In this document: positions 33,082 through 41,542 of the stretch, one piece after another
Layout of the letters: every line of letters starts with the position of its first letter
Numbering within the stretch: the first letter of the stretch is position 1
NCBI RefSeq assembly: GCF_037860835.1
Contig: NZ_JBBEOG010000003.1
Location: forward strand, 186,001 to 250,000
Length of the DNA stretch: 64,000 nt
Reading direction: 5' to 3'
Source: Aquipuribacter nitratireducens
Lineage (GTDB): Bacteria; Actinomycetota; Actinomycetes; Actinomycetales; JBBAYJ01
Position numbers and translations under genes: made by a program
Notes under the pieces: model-generated
The model's database searches: none
The model's input: the letters and a program-made list of their open reading frames with translations, nothing else
Told to the model about the DNA's origin: nothing

Positions 33082-33779
33082 GCCAGCCGTTCTACGTCTC
33101 GCCCGAGCAGCTGATGAAGGACCGGGCGGACTACGCGCGCAAGGGCGTCGCCCGAGGGCGGCCCGTGGTCGTCGTCGCCCACGCCGACGGCGTCTCCTTC
33201 GTCGGGGAGAACCCGTCGCGGGCGCTGCACAAGGTGTCGGAGATCTACGACCGCATCGCCTTCGCGGCGGTCGGCAAGTACAACGAGTTCGAGAACCTCC
33301 GGGTCGCCGGGGTGCGCTACGCCGACCTGCGCGGCTACTCCTACGACCGCAGCGACGTCACCGCCCGCGGCCTCGCCAACGCCTACGCCCAGACCCTCGG
33401 CGCGGTCTTCACGCAGGAGTCGAAGCCATACGAGGTGGAGATCGTCGTCGCGGAGGTCGGTGTCGAGGCCGCCGACGACCAGCTGTACCGCCTGACGTAC
33501 GACGGCTCCGTGACGGAGGAGCACGGGTTCGTCGCGATGGGCGCGGCGGCCGACCAGGTCACCGCCCACCTGCACGACCACTGGTCCGCCGACCTCGACC
33601 TGGCCGGGTCCGTCCGGCTCGCCGTCGCGGCGCTCCAGCAGGCCCCGGGCCCGGACGGCACGGGCCGCGAGGTGCCCCCGGAGCAGCTCGAGGTGGCGGT
33701 CCTGCAGCGCGGCCGACCGCGCCGGGCGTTCCGCCGCCCGTCGGTGGACGAGGTGCGCGTCGCCCTGTCGGGCGGCTGA
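33078..33779 (+). CDS. prcA: Proteasome alpha subunit
   Basis: Outer-ring, non-catalytic subunit of the 20S core, 233 residues. The N-terminus [19 protein letters not shown] is the gating segment and the H0 helix. [33 protein letters not shown] and [13 protein letters not shown] follow the family pattern. It provides the pocket that docks the QYL tail of Arc. The start overlaps prcB by 4 nt. The C-terminal 45 residues are charged and variable. Confidence 0.95.
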   Translation: MSQPFYVSPEQLMKDRADYARKGVARGRPVVVVAHADGVSFVGENPSRALHKVSEIYDRIAFAAVGKYNEFENLRVAGVRYADLRGYSYDRSDVTARGLANAYAQTLGAVFTQESKPYEVEIVVAEVGVEAADDQLYRLTYDGSVTEEHGFVAMGAAADQVTAHLHDHWSADLDLAGSVRLAVAALQQAPGPDGTGREVPPEQLEVAVLQRGRPRRAFRRPSVDEVRVALSGG

Positions 33780-33788
33780 GGCAGCGCG

Positions 33789-33794
33789 TACCGT
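33789..33794 (+). promoter_or_regulatory. -10 box for leaderless pafA transcript
   Basis: TACCGT is 6 nt before the pafA ATG at 33801, in the 21-bp gap after prcA. It allows ligase expression apart from the pup-prcBA unit. Confidence 0.65.
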
Positions 33795-33800
33795 CGGTGC

Positions 33801-35192
33801 ATGGACAGGCGCATCCTCGGTCTCGAGACGGAGTTCGGGGTCACGTGCGCCTTCGAGGGCACCCGGCGGCTCAGCCCCGACGAGGTGGCCCGGTACCTGT
33901 TCCGCAAGGTCGTCTCGTGGGGCCGCTCGAGCAACGTGTTCCTCCGCAACGGCTCGCGGCTGTACCTCGACGTCGGCTCGCACCCGGAGTACGCGACCGC
34001 CGAGTGCGACGACGTCCGCGAGCTGGTCGTCCACGACCGGGCCGGCGAGCGGATCCTCGAGGGCCTCGCGACCGACGCCGAGCAGCGGCTGCGCGAGGAG
34101 GGCGTCAACGGCGAGGTCTTCCTCTTCAAGAACAACACCGACTCCGCCGGCAACTCCTACGGCTGCCACGAGAACTACCTCGTGAGCCGGCACGGGGAGT
34201 TCTCCCGGCTGTCGGACACCCTCATCCCGTTCCTCGTCTCCCGCCAGCTCGTCGCGGGCGCCGGAAAGGTCACCCAGACCCCGCGCGGGGCGGTGTACTC
34301 CCTGTCGCAGCGGGCCGACCACATCTGGGAGGGCGTGAGCAGCGCGACCACCCGCAGCCGGCCCATCATCAACACGCGCGACGAGCCGCACGCCGACGCC
34401 GAGCACTACCGGCGCCTCCACGTCATCGTCGGGGACTCCTCGATGTCGGAGACGACCACCCTGCTCAAGGTCGGCGCCGCCGACCTCGTCCTCCGCATGG
34501 TGGAGAGCGGCCACCCGGTCCGCGACCTCACGCTGGAGAACCCGATCCGCGCCATCCGGGAGATCAGCCACGACCTCACGGGACGACGCGCGGTCCGGCT
34601 CGCGAGCGGACGCACCGCCTCCGCGCTCGACATCCAGAGCGAGTACCTGCAGCGGGCGAAGCAGTTCGTGGAGTCCGGCGGCGTCGCCGCCGCGACCGCG
34701 ACCGGCAGCGGCACGAGCGAGGGCACCTTCAAGCAGGTCCTCGACCTGTGGGAGCGGGCGCTGCGCGCGGTCGAGACCGACGACCTGTCGCTCGTCGAGC
34801 GCGAGATCGACTGGGTCGTCAAGCTCCGGCTGCTCCAGCGCTACATGGACAAGCACGACCTGTCGCTGGACTCCCCGCGCGTCGCCCGGCTCGACCTCGC
34901 CTACCACGACATCAACCGGCAGCGCGGCCTGTACTACCTCCTCGCCCGGCGGGGTCTCGTCGAGCGGGTCACCCGGGACGTCGAGGTGTTCGAGGCGACC
35001 GTCGTGCCACCGCAGACCACCCGCGCGCGGCTGCGGGGCGACTTCGTCCGCGCCGCGCAGGAGCGGCACCGCGACTTCACGGTCGACTGGGTCCACCTCA
35101 AGCTCAACGACCAGGCGCAGCGCACGGTCCTGTGCAAGGACCCGTTCCGCAGCGTCGACGAGCGCGTCGAACGGCTCATCGCCGGGATGTGA
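33801..35192 (+). CDS. pafA: Pup--protein ligase
   Basis: ATP-dependent ligase that joins the deamidated Pup C-terminus to substrate lysines through a gamma-glutamyl phosphate. 463 residues; a carboxylate-amine ligase related to glutamine synthetase. The N-terminal [14 protein letters not shown] holds the metal-binding glutamates, [21 protein letters not shown] and [12 protein letters not shown] are shared with Dop, and it lacks the Dop loop. The ATG is 6 nt after TACCGT (33789-33794), giving leaderless expression. It lies downstream of prcA, with only 21 bp between, as in many proteasome-bearing actinobacteria. Confidence 0.96.
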   Translation: MDRRILGLETEFGVTCAFEGTRRLSPDEVARYLFRKVVSWGRSSNVFLRNGSRLYLDVGSHPEYATAECDDVRELVVHDRAGERILEGLATDAEQRLREEGVNGEVFLFKNNTDSAGNSYGCHENYLVSRHGEFSRLSDTLIPFLVSRQLVAGAGKVTQTPRGAVYSLSQRADHIWEGVSSATTRSRPIINTRDEPHADAEHYRRLHVIVGDSSMSETTTLLKVGAADLVLRMVESGHPVRDLTLENPIRAIREISHDLTGRRAVRLASGRTASALDIQSEYLQRAKQFVESGGVAAATATGSGTSEGTFKQVLDLWERALRAVETDDLSLVEREIDWVVKLRLLQRYMDKHDLSLDSPRVARLDLAYHDINRQRGLYYLLARRGLVERVTRDVEVFEATVVPPQTTRARLRGDFVRAAQERHRDFTVDWVHLKLNDQAQRTVLCKDPFRSVDERVERLIAGM

Positions 35193-35253
35193 GCAGGGCC
35201 CGGGTCACCCGCTGTCAGGGAGCACCCAGCCTCGCGGCCTAGGCTCGGTCCCG

Positions 35254-36270
35254 ATGTCCAGCAGCCGGCCGACCACGGCCCCCCCAGCCCACCCCCTGTC
35301 CAGCGGCGCCCGCCGCGCCTCCCGCCCCCTCGTCCTCGGTGCGGCGGCGCTCCTCGCCGTCGGTGTCGCCGCGTGCGGCTCCGGCGAGGCGACCGACGAC
35401 GCGAGCGGGGCGGCGGGCGGGAACGCCGGCGGCTCCGGCGACCTGTCCGGCGTCAGCGTCGACGGAGCGTACGGCGAGGTCCCCACCGTCGAGTTCGACA
35501 CCCCCTTCGAGGTCGAGGAGTCCGCGAGCACCGTCCTCGACGAGGGCGACGGCGAGGAGCTGACGAGCGAGGACACGGTGACGCTCGACTACTGGGTGTT
35601 CTCCGGCAGCAGCGGGGAGCAGCTCGAGAGCAGCCGTGACGCCGCCCCCATCAGCCTCCCGCTCGGCGAGGGCCAGGCCGCGCCCGGCATCATCGACGCG
35701 CTCGTCGGCATCCCCGACGGCTCGCGCGTGGTGGCCGCCGTCGCCCCGCCCGAGCCGCCGGAGGGGGCCAGCGCCGACCCGAGCGCGGAGACGATCGTCT
35801 TCGTCATGGACGTCCTCGGGGTCGTGCCCGAGCGCGCCGAGGGCGAGGTCGTGGAGCCGCCCGAGGGCGTGCCGTCGGTCACGACCGACGACGCCGGCGA
35901 CGTCGAGAGCCTCGACGTCAGCGGCGTGGAGGCTCCCGAGGAGCTCGTCGTCACGACGCTGATCGAGGGCGAGGGGGAGCCGGTGGAGGCGGGCTCGACC
36001 GTCACCATCCACTACGAGGGCGTCCTCGCCTCCGACGGCACCGTGTTCGACTCCTCGTGGGACCGCGGGACCGCCGCGACGTTCCCGCTCGACAACCTCA
36101 TCCCCGCCTGGCGCGACGGCCTCGTGGGCGTGCCGGTCGGCAGCCGCGTCGTCATGCAGGTGCCGCCGGAGCAGGGCTACGGCGCCGAGGGCAGCCCACC
36201 CACGATCCCGGGTGACGCCGACCTCGTGTTCGTCGTCGACGTCCTCGCGGCCACCGCACCGCCCGCCTGA
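35254..36270 (+). CDS. FKBP-type peptidyl-prolyl isomerase lipoprotein with two FKBP-like domains
   Basis: 338 residues. A signal peptide ends in VAAC (lipidation Cys41), followed by an acidic Gly/Ser-rich linker. Residues about 110-195 resemble a degenerate FKBP unit (VTLDYWVFSGSSGEQLESS, then ALVGIPDGSRVVAAVAPP), and residues about 230-336 form a standard FKBP domain with VTIHYEGVLASDGTVFDSSWDRG, LIPAWRDGLVGVPVGSRVVMQVPPEQGYG and DLVFVVDVL. It should act outside the membrane in protein folding. TAGGCT at 35240-35245 is 8 nt before the ATG. It sits between pafA and pafBC, a common position. Confidence 0.92.
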   Translation: MSSSRPTTAPPAHPLSSGARRASRPLVLGAAALLAVGVAACGSGEATDDASGAAGGNAGGSGDLSGVSVDGAYGEVPTVEFDTPFEVEESASTVLDEGDGEELTSEDTVTLDYWVFSGSSGEQLESSRDAAPISLPLGEGQAAPGIIDALVGIPDGSRVVAAVAPPEPPEGASADPSAETIVFVMDVLGVVPERAEGEVVEPPEGVPSVTTDDAGDVESLDVSGVEAPEELVVTTLIEGEGEPVEAGSTVTIHYEGVLASDGTVFDSSWDRGTAATFPLDNLIPAWRDGLVGVPVGSRVVMQVPPEQGYGAEGSPPTIPGDADLVFVVDVLAATAPPA

Positions 36271-36292
36271 CCAGGGAGCACACGGGACGCCA

Positions 36293-36333
36293 CCCCGACC
36301 GCGCGAGGCAGTAGCCTGCCCGCGCGGTCGGGG
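36293..36333. promoter_or_regulatory. 13-bp inverted repeat enclosing the pafBC -10 box
   Basis: Perfect 13-bp arms (36293-36305 and 36321-36333) flank 15 nt that can extend the stem by AGGC/GCCT. The central loop holds TAGCCT (36312-36317), the best -10 box for pafBC, whose GTG-proximal leader of about 42 nt ends in GGGGAGGT. As RNA from the FKBP gene (stop 36270) the repeat would be a strong terminator; as DNA it could be an operator. The two uses are not exclusive. Confidence 0.7.
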
Positions 36334-36365
36334 CGCTCCCCGGCCGCGGCCCGGGGAGGTGGACG

Positions 36366-38501
36366 ATGTCGGCGCGGCGGACCGAGCGGCTCCTCAACCT
36401 CGTGATCGCGCTCCGCGCGACCCGGCGCGGCATGCGGCGCGAGGAGATCCGCGCCGCCGTCCCGCAGTACGCCGGCAGCCCCTCCGACGCCGCCTTCGAG
36501 CGGATGTTCGAGCGGGACAAGGAGGACCTCCGCGAGCTCGGGGTCCCCGTCGTGACGGTCGCGAGCGACGTCCTCGTCGACGCCGACGACGCCTACCGCA
36601 TCGACGCGCAGGCCTGGGACCTGGCGCCGGTGTCCTTCACCGCCGCCGAGGTCGCCGTCCTCGCGCTCGCGGCCCGCGTGTGGCAGCAGGCGGCGCTCGC
36701 CGCGCCCGCCGCACGCGCCCTCACGAAGCTCCGCGCCGTGGGGGCGGACGACGACCTCGCCGCCGAGAGCGCCGCCGTGCGGGCCGCGGCCGGGCTCGTG
36801 GAGGCGGGTGTCCGGGCCGTCGACCGCGCGTTCGACCCGCTCCACGCCGCCCTGCGCGCCCACCGGCGGGTGCGGTTCCGCTACCGCCGCCCCGACGGGG
36901 CCGTCGCCGCGCGGACCGTCGACCCCTGGCGGCTCCTGCTGCGGGGCGGCACCTGGTACCTCCTCGGCTTCGACCACGACCGCGCCGCCCCACGGGTGTT
37001 CCGGCTCGGGCGCATCGAGGGCGAGGTCACGACCGTCCGGGGCGGCCCACCGATCAGCCCCCCGGCGCCGGAGGTGGTCGCCGCCGCCGTCGCCGACACG
37101 GTGCACGTGCTCTCCCCGGACCCCGTCCGACCCGACGGTCCCCGGTACGAGGCGCTCGTGCGGGTGCGGCCCGGCCGGGCGGGGGGCCTACGGGCCCTCG
37201 CGGAGCGTGCCGGTGCCCCCGCCGGTCCGGACGGCCTCCTTCGGGTGCCGTGGACGGGGTGGGCGCACGAGGACGGGCCCCGGCCGCCCGGCTGGCTCGT
37301 GGAGGCCGTCGCGGCCTGCGGTGCCGACGCCACGGTCGTCGCCCCCGCGCCCCTCGCCGAGGCGGTGGCGGCGACGTGGCAGGCGGTGCTCGACCGGCAC
37401 GCCCCGGCCGCGGACACCGAGCCGGACGCCGACCGGGAGGCCGACCACGACGCCGACGACGACGCCCACGACGACGCGGACCCGGACACCCCTCACGGCG
37501 CCGCCGCCGATGCGAGCCCGACGGCCGAGGCGTCGTGGACGCCCGGCGCCACGGACCGGCTGTCCCGGCTCCTCGCGATGGTGCCGTTCGTCCTCGACCG
37601 GGACGGCATCGGCCTCGCCGAGCTCGCCGCCCACTTCGAGGTGAGCGAGCAGCAGGTCGTCCGGGACCTCCAGCTCCTCTTCGTCTGCGGCACACCCGGG
37701 CACCTGCCCGACGACCTCATCGAGGCCGACTGGGAGGGCGGGGTCGTGCGGATCGGCAACGCCGACACGCTGTCCCGCCCGCTGCGGCTGACGGGGGAGG
37801 AGGCAGTCGTGCTCCTCCTCGGGCTCCGCCTGCTCGCCGACGTGCCCGGGCCCCACGACCGCGAGGCCCTCGGGCGGGCCACGCGGACGCTGCAGCGCCT
37901 CACGGGCGACGCCGAGCCGCTGCTGGAGGTGGTGGCCGACCCGTGGGGGCCCCCGGCGCACGCGGACACCGTCGCCCGCGCGCTGCGCGAGGGCCGCCGG
38001 CTGCGGCTGCGGTACCTGTCGGCCGCCCGTGACGAGCTCACCGACCGCGAGGTCGACCCCGTCCGCGTCGTGGTCGACGGCGGGCGGCCCTACCTGCAAG
38101 CGTGGTGCTACCGCGCCGACGACGTCCGCTCGTTCCGCCTCGACCGGGTCGTCGACGCCACGGTGCTCGAGGAGCCGGTCCGTGCGCACCCCGGCGGCGA
38201 CCGCGATGGGGCGCCGTCCCGCGCGTGGGTCGCGGAGCACGGGAGGCCCGTGCGGCTGCGGCTGCGCCGCGGCGCGGAGTGGGTCGCCGAGCAGTACCCC
38301 GTCGAGGTCGTCGTCCGCCAGGGGCAGCCCCTCGTCACCGACGTCCGGCTGCAGGTCGCCGACACCGGTCGCGTGGTCCGGCTCGCCCTGCGCCTGGGCG
38401 GTGCGCTCGAGGTCCTCGCGCCGCGGAGCCTGCGCCGGGACGTCGCCGCGGCCGCCGCAGCGGCCCTCGACGCGGCCGTCACGGTCCCCGCCGGCCGCTG
38501 A
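36366..38501 (+). CDS. pafBC: Fused PafB-PafC WYL-domain transcriptional regulator
   Basis: 711 residues that contain two complete HTH-WYL proteins in one chain. The PafB-like half starts with RTERLLNLVIALRATRRGMRREEIR (winged helix) and has a WYL core around RTVDPWRLLLRGGTWYLLGFDHD. An acidic Asp/His-rich linker covers about 350-390. The PafC-like half begins at TDRLSRLLAMVPFVLDRDGIGLAELAAHF and carries WYL and C-terminal WCX regions. In mycobacteria, PafB and PafC are separate proteins that activate the RecA-independent DNA damage response; the fusion is known from other actinobacteria. ATG 36366 has GGGGAGGT upstream. Confidence 0.93.
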   Translation: MSARRTERLLNLVIALRATRRGMRREEIRAAVPQYAGSPSDAAFERMFERDKEDLRELGVPVVTVASDVLVDADDAYRIDAQAWDLAPVSFTAAEVAVLALAARVWQQAALAAPAARALTKLRAVGADDDLAAESAAVRAAAGLVEAGVRAVDRAFDPLHAALRAHRRVRFRYRRPDGAVAARTVDPWRLLLRGGTWYLLGFDHDRAAPRVFRLGRIEGEVTTVRGGPPISPPAPEVVAAAVADTVHVLSPDPVRPDGPRYEALVRVRPGRAGGLRALAERAGAPAGPDGLLRVPWTGWAHEDGPRPPGWLVEAVAACGADATVVAPAPLAEAVAATWQAVLDRHAPAADTEPDADREADHDADDDAHDDADPDTPHGAAADASPTAEASWTPGATDRLSRLLAMVPFVLDRDGIGLAELAAHFEVSEQQVVRDLQLLFVCGTPGHLPDDLIEADWEGGVVRIGNADTLSRPLRLTGEEAVVLLLGLRLLADVPGPHDREALGRATRTLQRLTGDAEPLLEVVADPWGPPAHADTVARALREGRRLRLRYLSAARDELTDREVDPVRVVVDGGRPYLQAWCYRADDVRSFRLDRVVDATVLEEPVRAHPGGDRDGAPSRAWVAEHGRPVRLRLRRGAEWVAEQYPVEVVVRQGQPLVTDVRLQVADTGRVVRLALRLGGALEVLAPRSLRRDVAAAAAAALDAAVTVPAGR

Positions 38502-38558
38502 CCCGTCCGGGCTGGGCCGTCCGGGCGACCCCCGGTCACGTCGTGCGCGCAGCCGCGT

Positions 38559-38586
38559 TCAAGTTCTCCGGCGGTCGTGCCGAACG
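38559..38586 (+). promoter_or_regulatory. Sigma-28/WhiG-like promoter candidate
   Basis: TCAA (38559) and GCCGAACG (38579) are separated by 16 nt, matching the TAAA-N16-GCCGATAA spacing of WhiG/FliA-type promoters with two or three mismatches. It lies about 55 nt before the zinc-ribbon gene, and that gene has an SD in its leader but no TANNNT box at the usual place. This is a pattern match only. Confidence 0.35.
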
Positions 38587-38640
38587 ACCTCTCACAAGAA
38601 CCCGGCGGACGACCGGGCTCGCCCGGTGAGGAGGGTGAAG

Positions 38641-38997
38641 ATGACAGTCATCAAGGCGTCGTGCCCATCGTGCGGTGACGTGGAGCTCACCCCGCGCCAG
38701 GTGCGGCTGGTCGTGTGCTCCGTGGAGGCCCGCAGCTTCTACAGCTTCTCGTGCTCGACGTGCGGGGACGAGGTCCGCAAGCACGCCGGCACCGACGTGG
38801 TCGCGCTGCTGAGCAGCGGCGGCGTCGTGCCCGAGCGGTGGGTCATCCCCGCCGAGGTGCTCGAGCCGCACGACGGCCCGGTCCTGTCCCACGACGACCT
38901 GCTCGACTTCTGCCTGTGGCTGGAGAGCGCCGACCTGCTCGCAGCCGTCGCGCAGGCGAGCCAGGGTCGCCCGTCCGGGGAGTCCGCGACCCTCTGA
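38641..38997 (+). CDS. Conserved zinc-ribbon protein of unknown function
   Basis: 118 residues. The N-terminal half carries two Cys pairs, SCPSCGD (8-11) and SCSTCGDE (37-41 region), forming a likely zinc ribbon; the C-terminal half is acidic with LSHDDLLDFCLWLESADLL. I recognise it only as a small protein often found between paf and tat genes in actinobacteria; the function is unknown. The ATG follows GAGGAGGGTGAAG. Unlike its neighbours, it has an upstream sequence resembling a FliA/WhiG-type promoter (38559-38586). Confidence 0.8.
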   Translation: MTVIKASCPSCGDVELTPRQVRLVVCSVEARSFYSFSCSTCGDEVRKHAGTDVVALLSSGGVVPERWVIPAEVLEPHDGPVLSHDDLLDFCLWLESADLLAAVAQASQGRPSGESATL

Positions 38998-39035
38998 AGG
39001 GCGCCCGCGCCGCACCCCGCCGCTACGGTGGAGCG

Positions 39036-39212
39036 GTGCTGTGGGTCCTCGTGTGCGCCGTCATCGTGCTGTTCGGCGGCGGCTACCTGTTCCTCCACGG
39101 CCGCGAGGTCGTGCGCAAGGGGGGCCGGCTGCTCGCCGAGGTCGACGAGGCCGTGCGCCGCGCGGAGGAGGCGGGTCGCGGGAGGGCTCCGGAGGACCCC
39201 CCCGGCACGTAG
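39036..39212 (+). CDS. Small single-pass membrane protein
   Basis: 58 residues: one N-terminal membrane helix (LWVLVCAVIVLFGGGYLFLHG) followed by a charged amphipathic helix (VVRKGGRLLAEVDEAVRRAEEAG). The layout mimics a TatA subunit in miniature, and tatA follows 30 bp later, but the sequence lacks the FGxxxLP hinge of TatA, so I do not call it a Tat protein. GTG 39036 is 6 nt after TACGGT (39024-39029), which argues for a real leaderless gene. Confidence 0.65.
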   Translation: MLWVLVCAVIVLFGGGYLFLHGREVVRKGGRLLAEVDEAVRRAEEAGRGRAPEDPPGT

Positions 39213-39215
39213 AGT
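39210..39215 (+). promoter_or_regulatory. Putative -10 box for tatA-tatC
   Basis: TAGAGT lies 27 nt before the tatA ATG and overlaps the stop of the preceding small gene. The implied leader of about 20 nt carries the GGAGG ribosome binding site. Confidence 0.45.
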
Positions 39216-39242
39216 GGTGCGCACCAACCGACGGAGGCACCC

Positions 39243-39545
39243 ATGTTCCGCAACCTCGTGGACAACCCGCTCATGCTGGTCGTCATCATCCTCCTGATCG
39301 TCCTGCTCTTCGGGGCCAAGCGCCTGCCGGACGCCGCCCGCTCGCTGGGCCGCTCCATGCGCATCTTCAAGTCCGAGGTCAAGGAGATGAAGAAGGACGA
39401 CGCGCCGTCGGGCTCGTCCACGTCGTCCACCGCGTCGACGCGGAACGAGCCCGAGGCCCTCGAGGGCCGGGTCGTCGACGAGGAGCACCCGCCGCGGACG
39501 AGCCCGAGCACCTCCGACGCCGACCACGCCCGCCGCGAGGCCTGA
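39243..39545 (+). CDS. tatA: Sec-independent protein translocase subunit TatA
   Basis: 100 residues. Short N-terminus, membrane helix ([15 protein letters not shown]), the [14 protein letters not shown] hinge and amphipathic helix that define TatA/E proteins, then a charged Ser/Thr-rich tail. It polymerises to form the pore for folded twin-arginine substrates together with TatC. ATG with GGAGG 5 nt upstream. tatC begins 56 bp later; a separate tatB is not in the window, as usual for actinobacterial loci where tatB is elsewhere. Confidence 0.95.
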   Translation: MFRNLVDNPLMLVVIILLIVLLFGAKRLPDAARSLGRSMRIFKSEVKEMKKDDAPSGSSTSSTASTRNEPEALEGRVVDEEHPPRTSPSTSDADHARREA

Positions 39546-39601
39546 GCCCCCACCGTCCGGCGCCGCGTCGCGGCGCCGGCGTCGACTGACGGAGGTCCGA
39601 C

Positions 39602-40537
39602 GTGCTCCGGCGTGCCCGCAACCCCGAGGGGCGGATGCCCCTGCGCGCCCACCTCGTGGAGCTGCGCAACCGCCTGGTCGTGGCCGGGATCGCGGTGGTC
39701 GCGATGGGCGTCGTGGGCTGGGTGGTGTACCCGACCCTCGTCGAGGAGCTGGTCCGTCCCATCGTCGTCGCCGCCGAGGCGAACGACCAGCCGATCGACC
39801 TGCGGTTCGCCTCCCCGACGGAGGCCTTCGACGTCCGCGTGAAGATGTCGCTGTGGATCGGCGTCATCGGGTCGAGCCCGGTGTGGATCTACCAGCTGTG
39901 GGCGTTCATCACCCCGGGGCTCACGCGCAAGGAGCGGTGGTACTCCGTCGGCTTCCTCGCGGCGTCGGTGCCGCTGTTCCTCGCCGGGGTCACGCTGGCG
40001 TGGTTCGTGCTGCCCAACGCCTTCATCTTCCTCACGAGCCTCAACCCGGAGCAGGTCGGGAGCTTCTTCGACTTCAGCCTGTACGTCGCGTTCGTCACGC
40101 GGGTCGCGCTCTTCTTCGGCGTCGCGTTCCTCCTGCCGGTCGTCCTCGTCGCGCTCAACCTCGCCGGTCTCGTCGAGGGCCGCACGCTCCTGCGCGGCTG
40201 GCGCTTCGCCGTCGTCGTCACCCTCGTCTTCGCCGCCATCGCGAGCCCCACGCCCGACATCTGGGTGATGTTCACCCTCACCGGGCCCATGCTCGCGCTC
40301 TACCTCCTCGCGGTCGGGATCGCCTCCGTCGTCGACTGGCGTCGGGCCCGGCGCTCCGGCACCCGCGGGCTCGACGACGAGGAGGCCTCCGCGATCGAGG
40401 ACGCCGACGGGGTCGAGGCGGCCACCGGTCTCGGCGAGGCCCCGGGCATCGAGCACGCCTCCGCCCTCGACGACCCGCCGCCCCTCGGCGCCGCGGACGG
40501 CCGTGGCGGCGACGTCCACCGCGCCGACGCGACGTGA
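39602..40537 (+). CDS. tatC: Sec-independent protein translocase subunit TatC
   Basis: 311 residues with six membrane helices. The N-terminal MPLRAHLVELRNRL motif is the signal-peptide contact site and SPVWIYQLWAFITPGL is the second conserved block; the distal GRTLLRGWRFAVVVTLVFAAIASPTPD segment ends the core. The C-terminal 70 residues are acidic and variable. The GTG start has GGAGGT upstream, and the stop overlaps the lipid-kinase start by 4 nt. It recognises the twin-arginine signal and recruits TatA. Confidence 0.95.
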   Translation: MLRRARNPEGRMPLRAHLVELRNRLVVAGIAVVAMGVVGWVVYPTLVEELVRPIVVAAEANDQPIDLRFASPTEAFDVRVKMSLWIGVIGSSPVWIYQLWAFITPGLTRKERWYSVGFLAASVPLFLAGVTLAWFVLPNAFIFLTSLNPEQVGSFFDFSLYVAFVTRVALFFGVAFLLPVVLVALNLAGLVEGRTLLRGWRFAVVVTLVFAAIASPTPDIWVMFTLTGPMLALYLLAVGIASVVDWRRARRSGTRGLDDEEASAIEDADGVEAATGLGEAPGIEHASALDDPPPLGAADGRGGDVHRADAT

Positions 40538-41532
40538 GCGCCGAGCCCGCGCCGCGGCCCGCGGGGGACCGGCCCCGCACCCCCGGCGCCCGCGTCGCGC
40601 TGCTCGTCAACCCCAGCGCCGGTGCCGGCCGTGGCGCCGCGCTCGGGCGGGCCGCGACGCAGCGGCTGCGCGCCCTCGGCCACGACGTCCACGACGTGAG
40701 CGCCGCCGACGGCAGCGCGGCGGCACGGGCCGCCGCGGACGCCGTCGGGGCGACCGGCGCCGACCGTCCCGACGCCCTCGTCGTCGTCGGCGGGGACGGC
40801 ATGGTCCACCTCGGGGTGGGAGCGGTCGCCCACACCGGCGTGCCGCTCGGGGTGGTGCCCGCCGGCACCGGCAACGACATCGCACGCGCGTGGGGCCTGC
40901 CGGGAGACCCGGTGGCGGCCGTCGACACCCTCGACGCGTGCCTGCGCGCGGGCTGGGTCGCGCCCTTCGACGCCGTCCGCGTCGACGACCCGGGTTCGGC
41001 CGAGGAGCGCCCCGCCTGGGTGGGCGGGGTCGTGGCCGCCGGCTTCGACGCCGTCGTCAACGAGCGTGCCAACGGCTGGCGCTGGCCCCGCGGCGCCGCC
41101 CGGTACAACCTCGCCATCGCCCGGGAGCTGCCGGTGTTCCGCCCCGTGCCGTACCGGCTGGTCCTCGACGGCGAGGAGTGGCGCACCGAGGGTCTGCTGG
41201 TCGCCGTCGCGAACACGGGCTCCTACGGCGGCGGCATGCGGATCGCGCCGGACGCGACGCCCGACGACGGCCTCCTCGACGTCGTCGTCGTCACGCCGGT
41301 GTCCCTCCCGCGGTTCGTGCGGCTGTTCCCGAAGGTGTACGACGGCACGCACGTCGACGTCGACGCCGTCGAGGTGCGGCGCGCCCGCACGGTCGAGGTG
41401 CACGTCGACGCGGGCGGACGGCACCCGCGTCGGATCGTCGCCTACGGCGACGGCGAGCGGCTCGGCGAGCTGCCGCGGCGCTTCACCGCGGTGCCGGGTG
41501 CCGTCGCGGTCCTCACGCCCCGCGCCGCCTAA
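40534..41532 (+). CDS. Diacylglycerol kinase family lipid kinase
   Basis: 332 residues with a DAGKc catalytic domain. VALLVNPSAGAGRG at about 23-36 is the nucleotide loop, VVVGGDGMVHLGVG holds the GGDG motif near 86-89, and VPAGTGNDIARAWG is the third signature. The C-terminal YegS-like beta domain includes GGGMRIAPDATPDDGLLDVVVV. It phosphorylates a lipid (diacylglycerol, sphingosine or related), probably at the membrane. The GTG start overlaps tatC, so coupled to it. Confidence 0.9.
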   Translation: MSAEPAPRPAGDRPRTPGARVALLVNPSAGAGRGAALGRAATQRLRALGHDVHDVSAADGSAAARAAADAVGATGADRPDALVVVGGDGMVHLGVGAVAHTGVPLGVVPAGTGNDIARAWGLPGDPVAAVDTLDACLRAGWVAPFDAVRVDDPGSAEERPAWVGGVVAAGFDAVVNERANGWRWPRGAARYNLAIARELPVFRPVPYRLVLDGEEWRTEGLLVAVANTGSYGGGMRIAPDATPDDGLLDVVVVTPVSLPRFVRLFPKVYDGTHVDVDAVEVRRARTVEVHVDAGGRHPRRIVAYGDGERLGELPRRFTAVPGAVAVLTPRAA

Positions 41533-41542
41533 CCTGGGAGGC

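Noticed and set aside
39036-39212. A second TatA/TatB subunit
   Set aside because: The 58-residue protein has the helix plus amphipathic layout but lacks the Phe-Gly hinge and the following Leu-Pro of Tat subunits.
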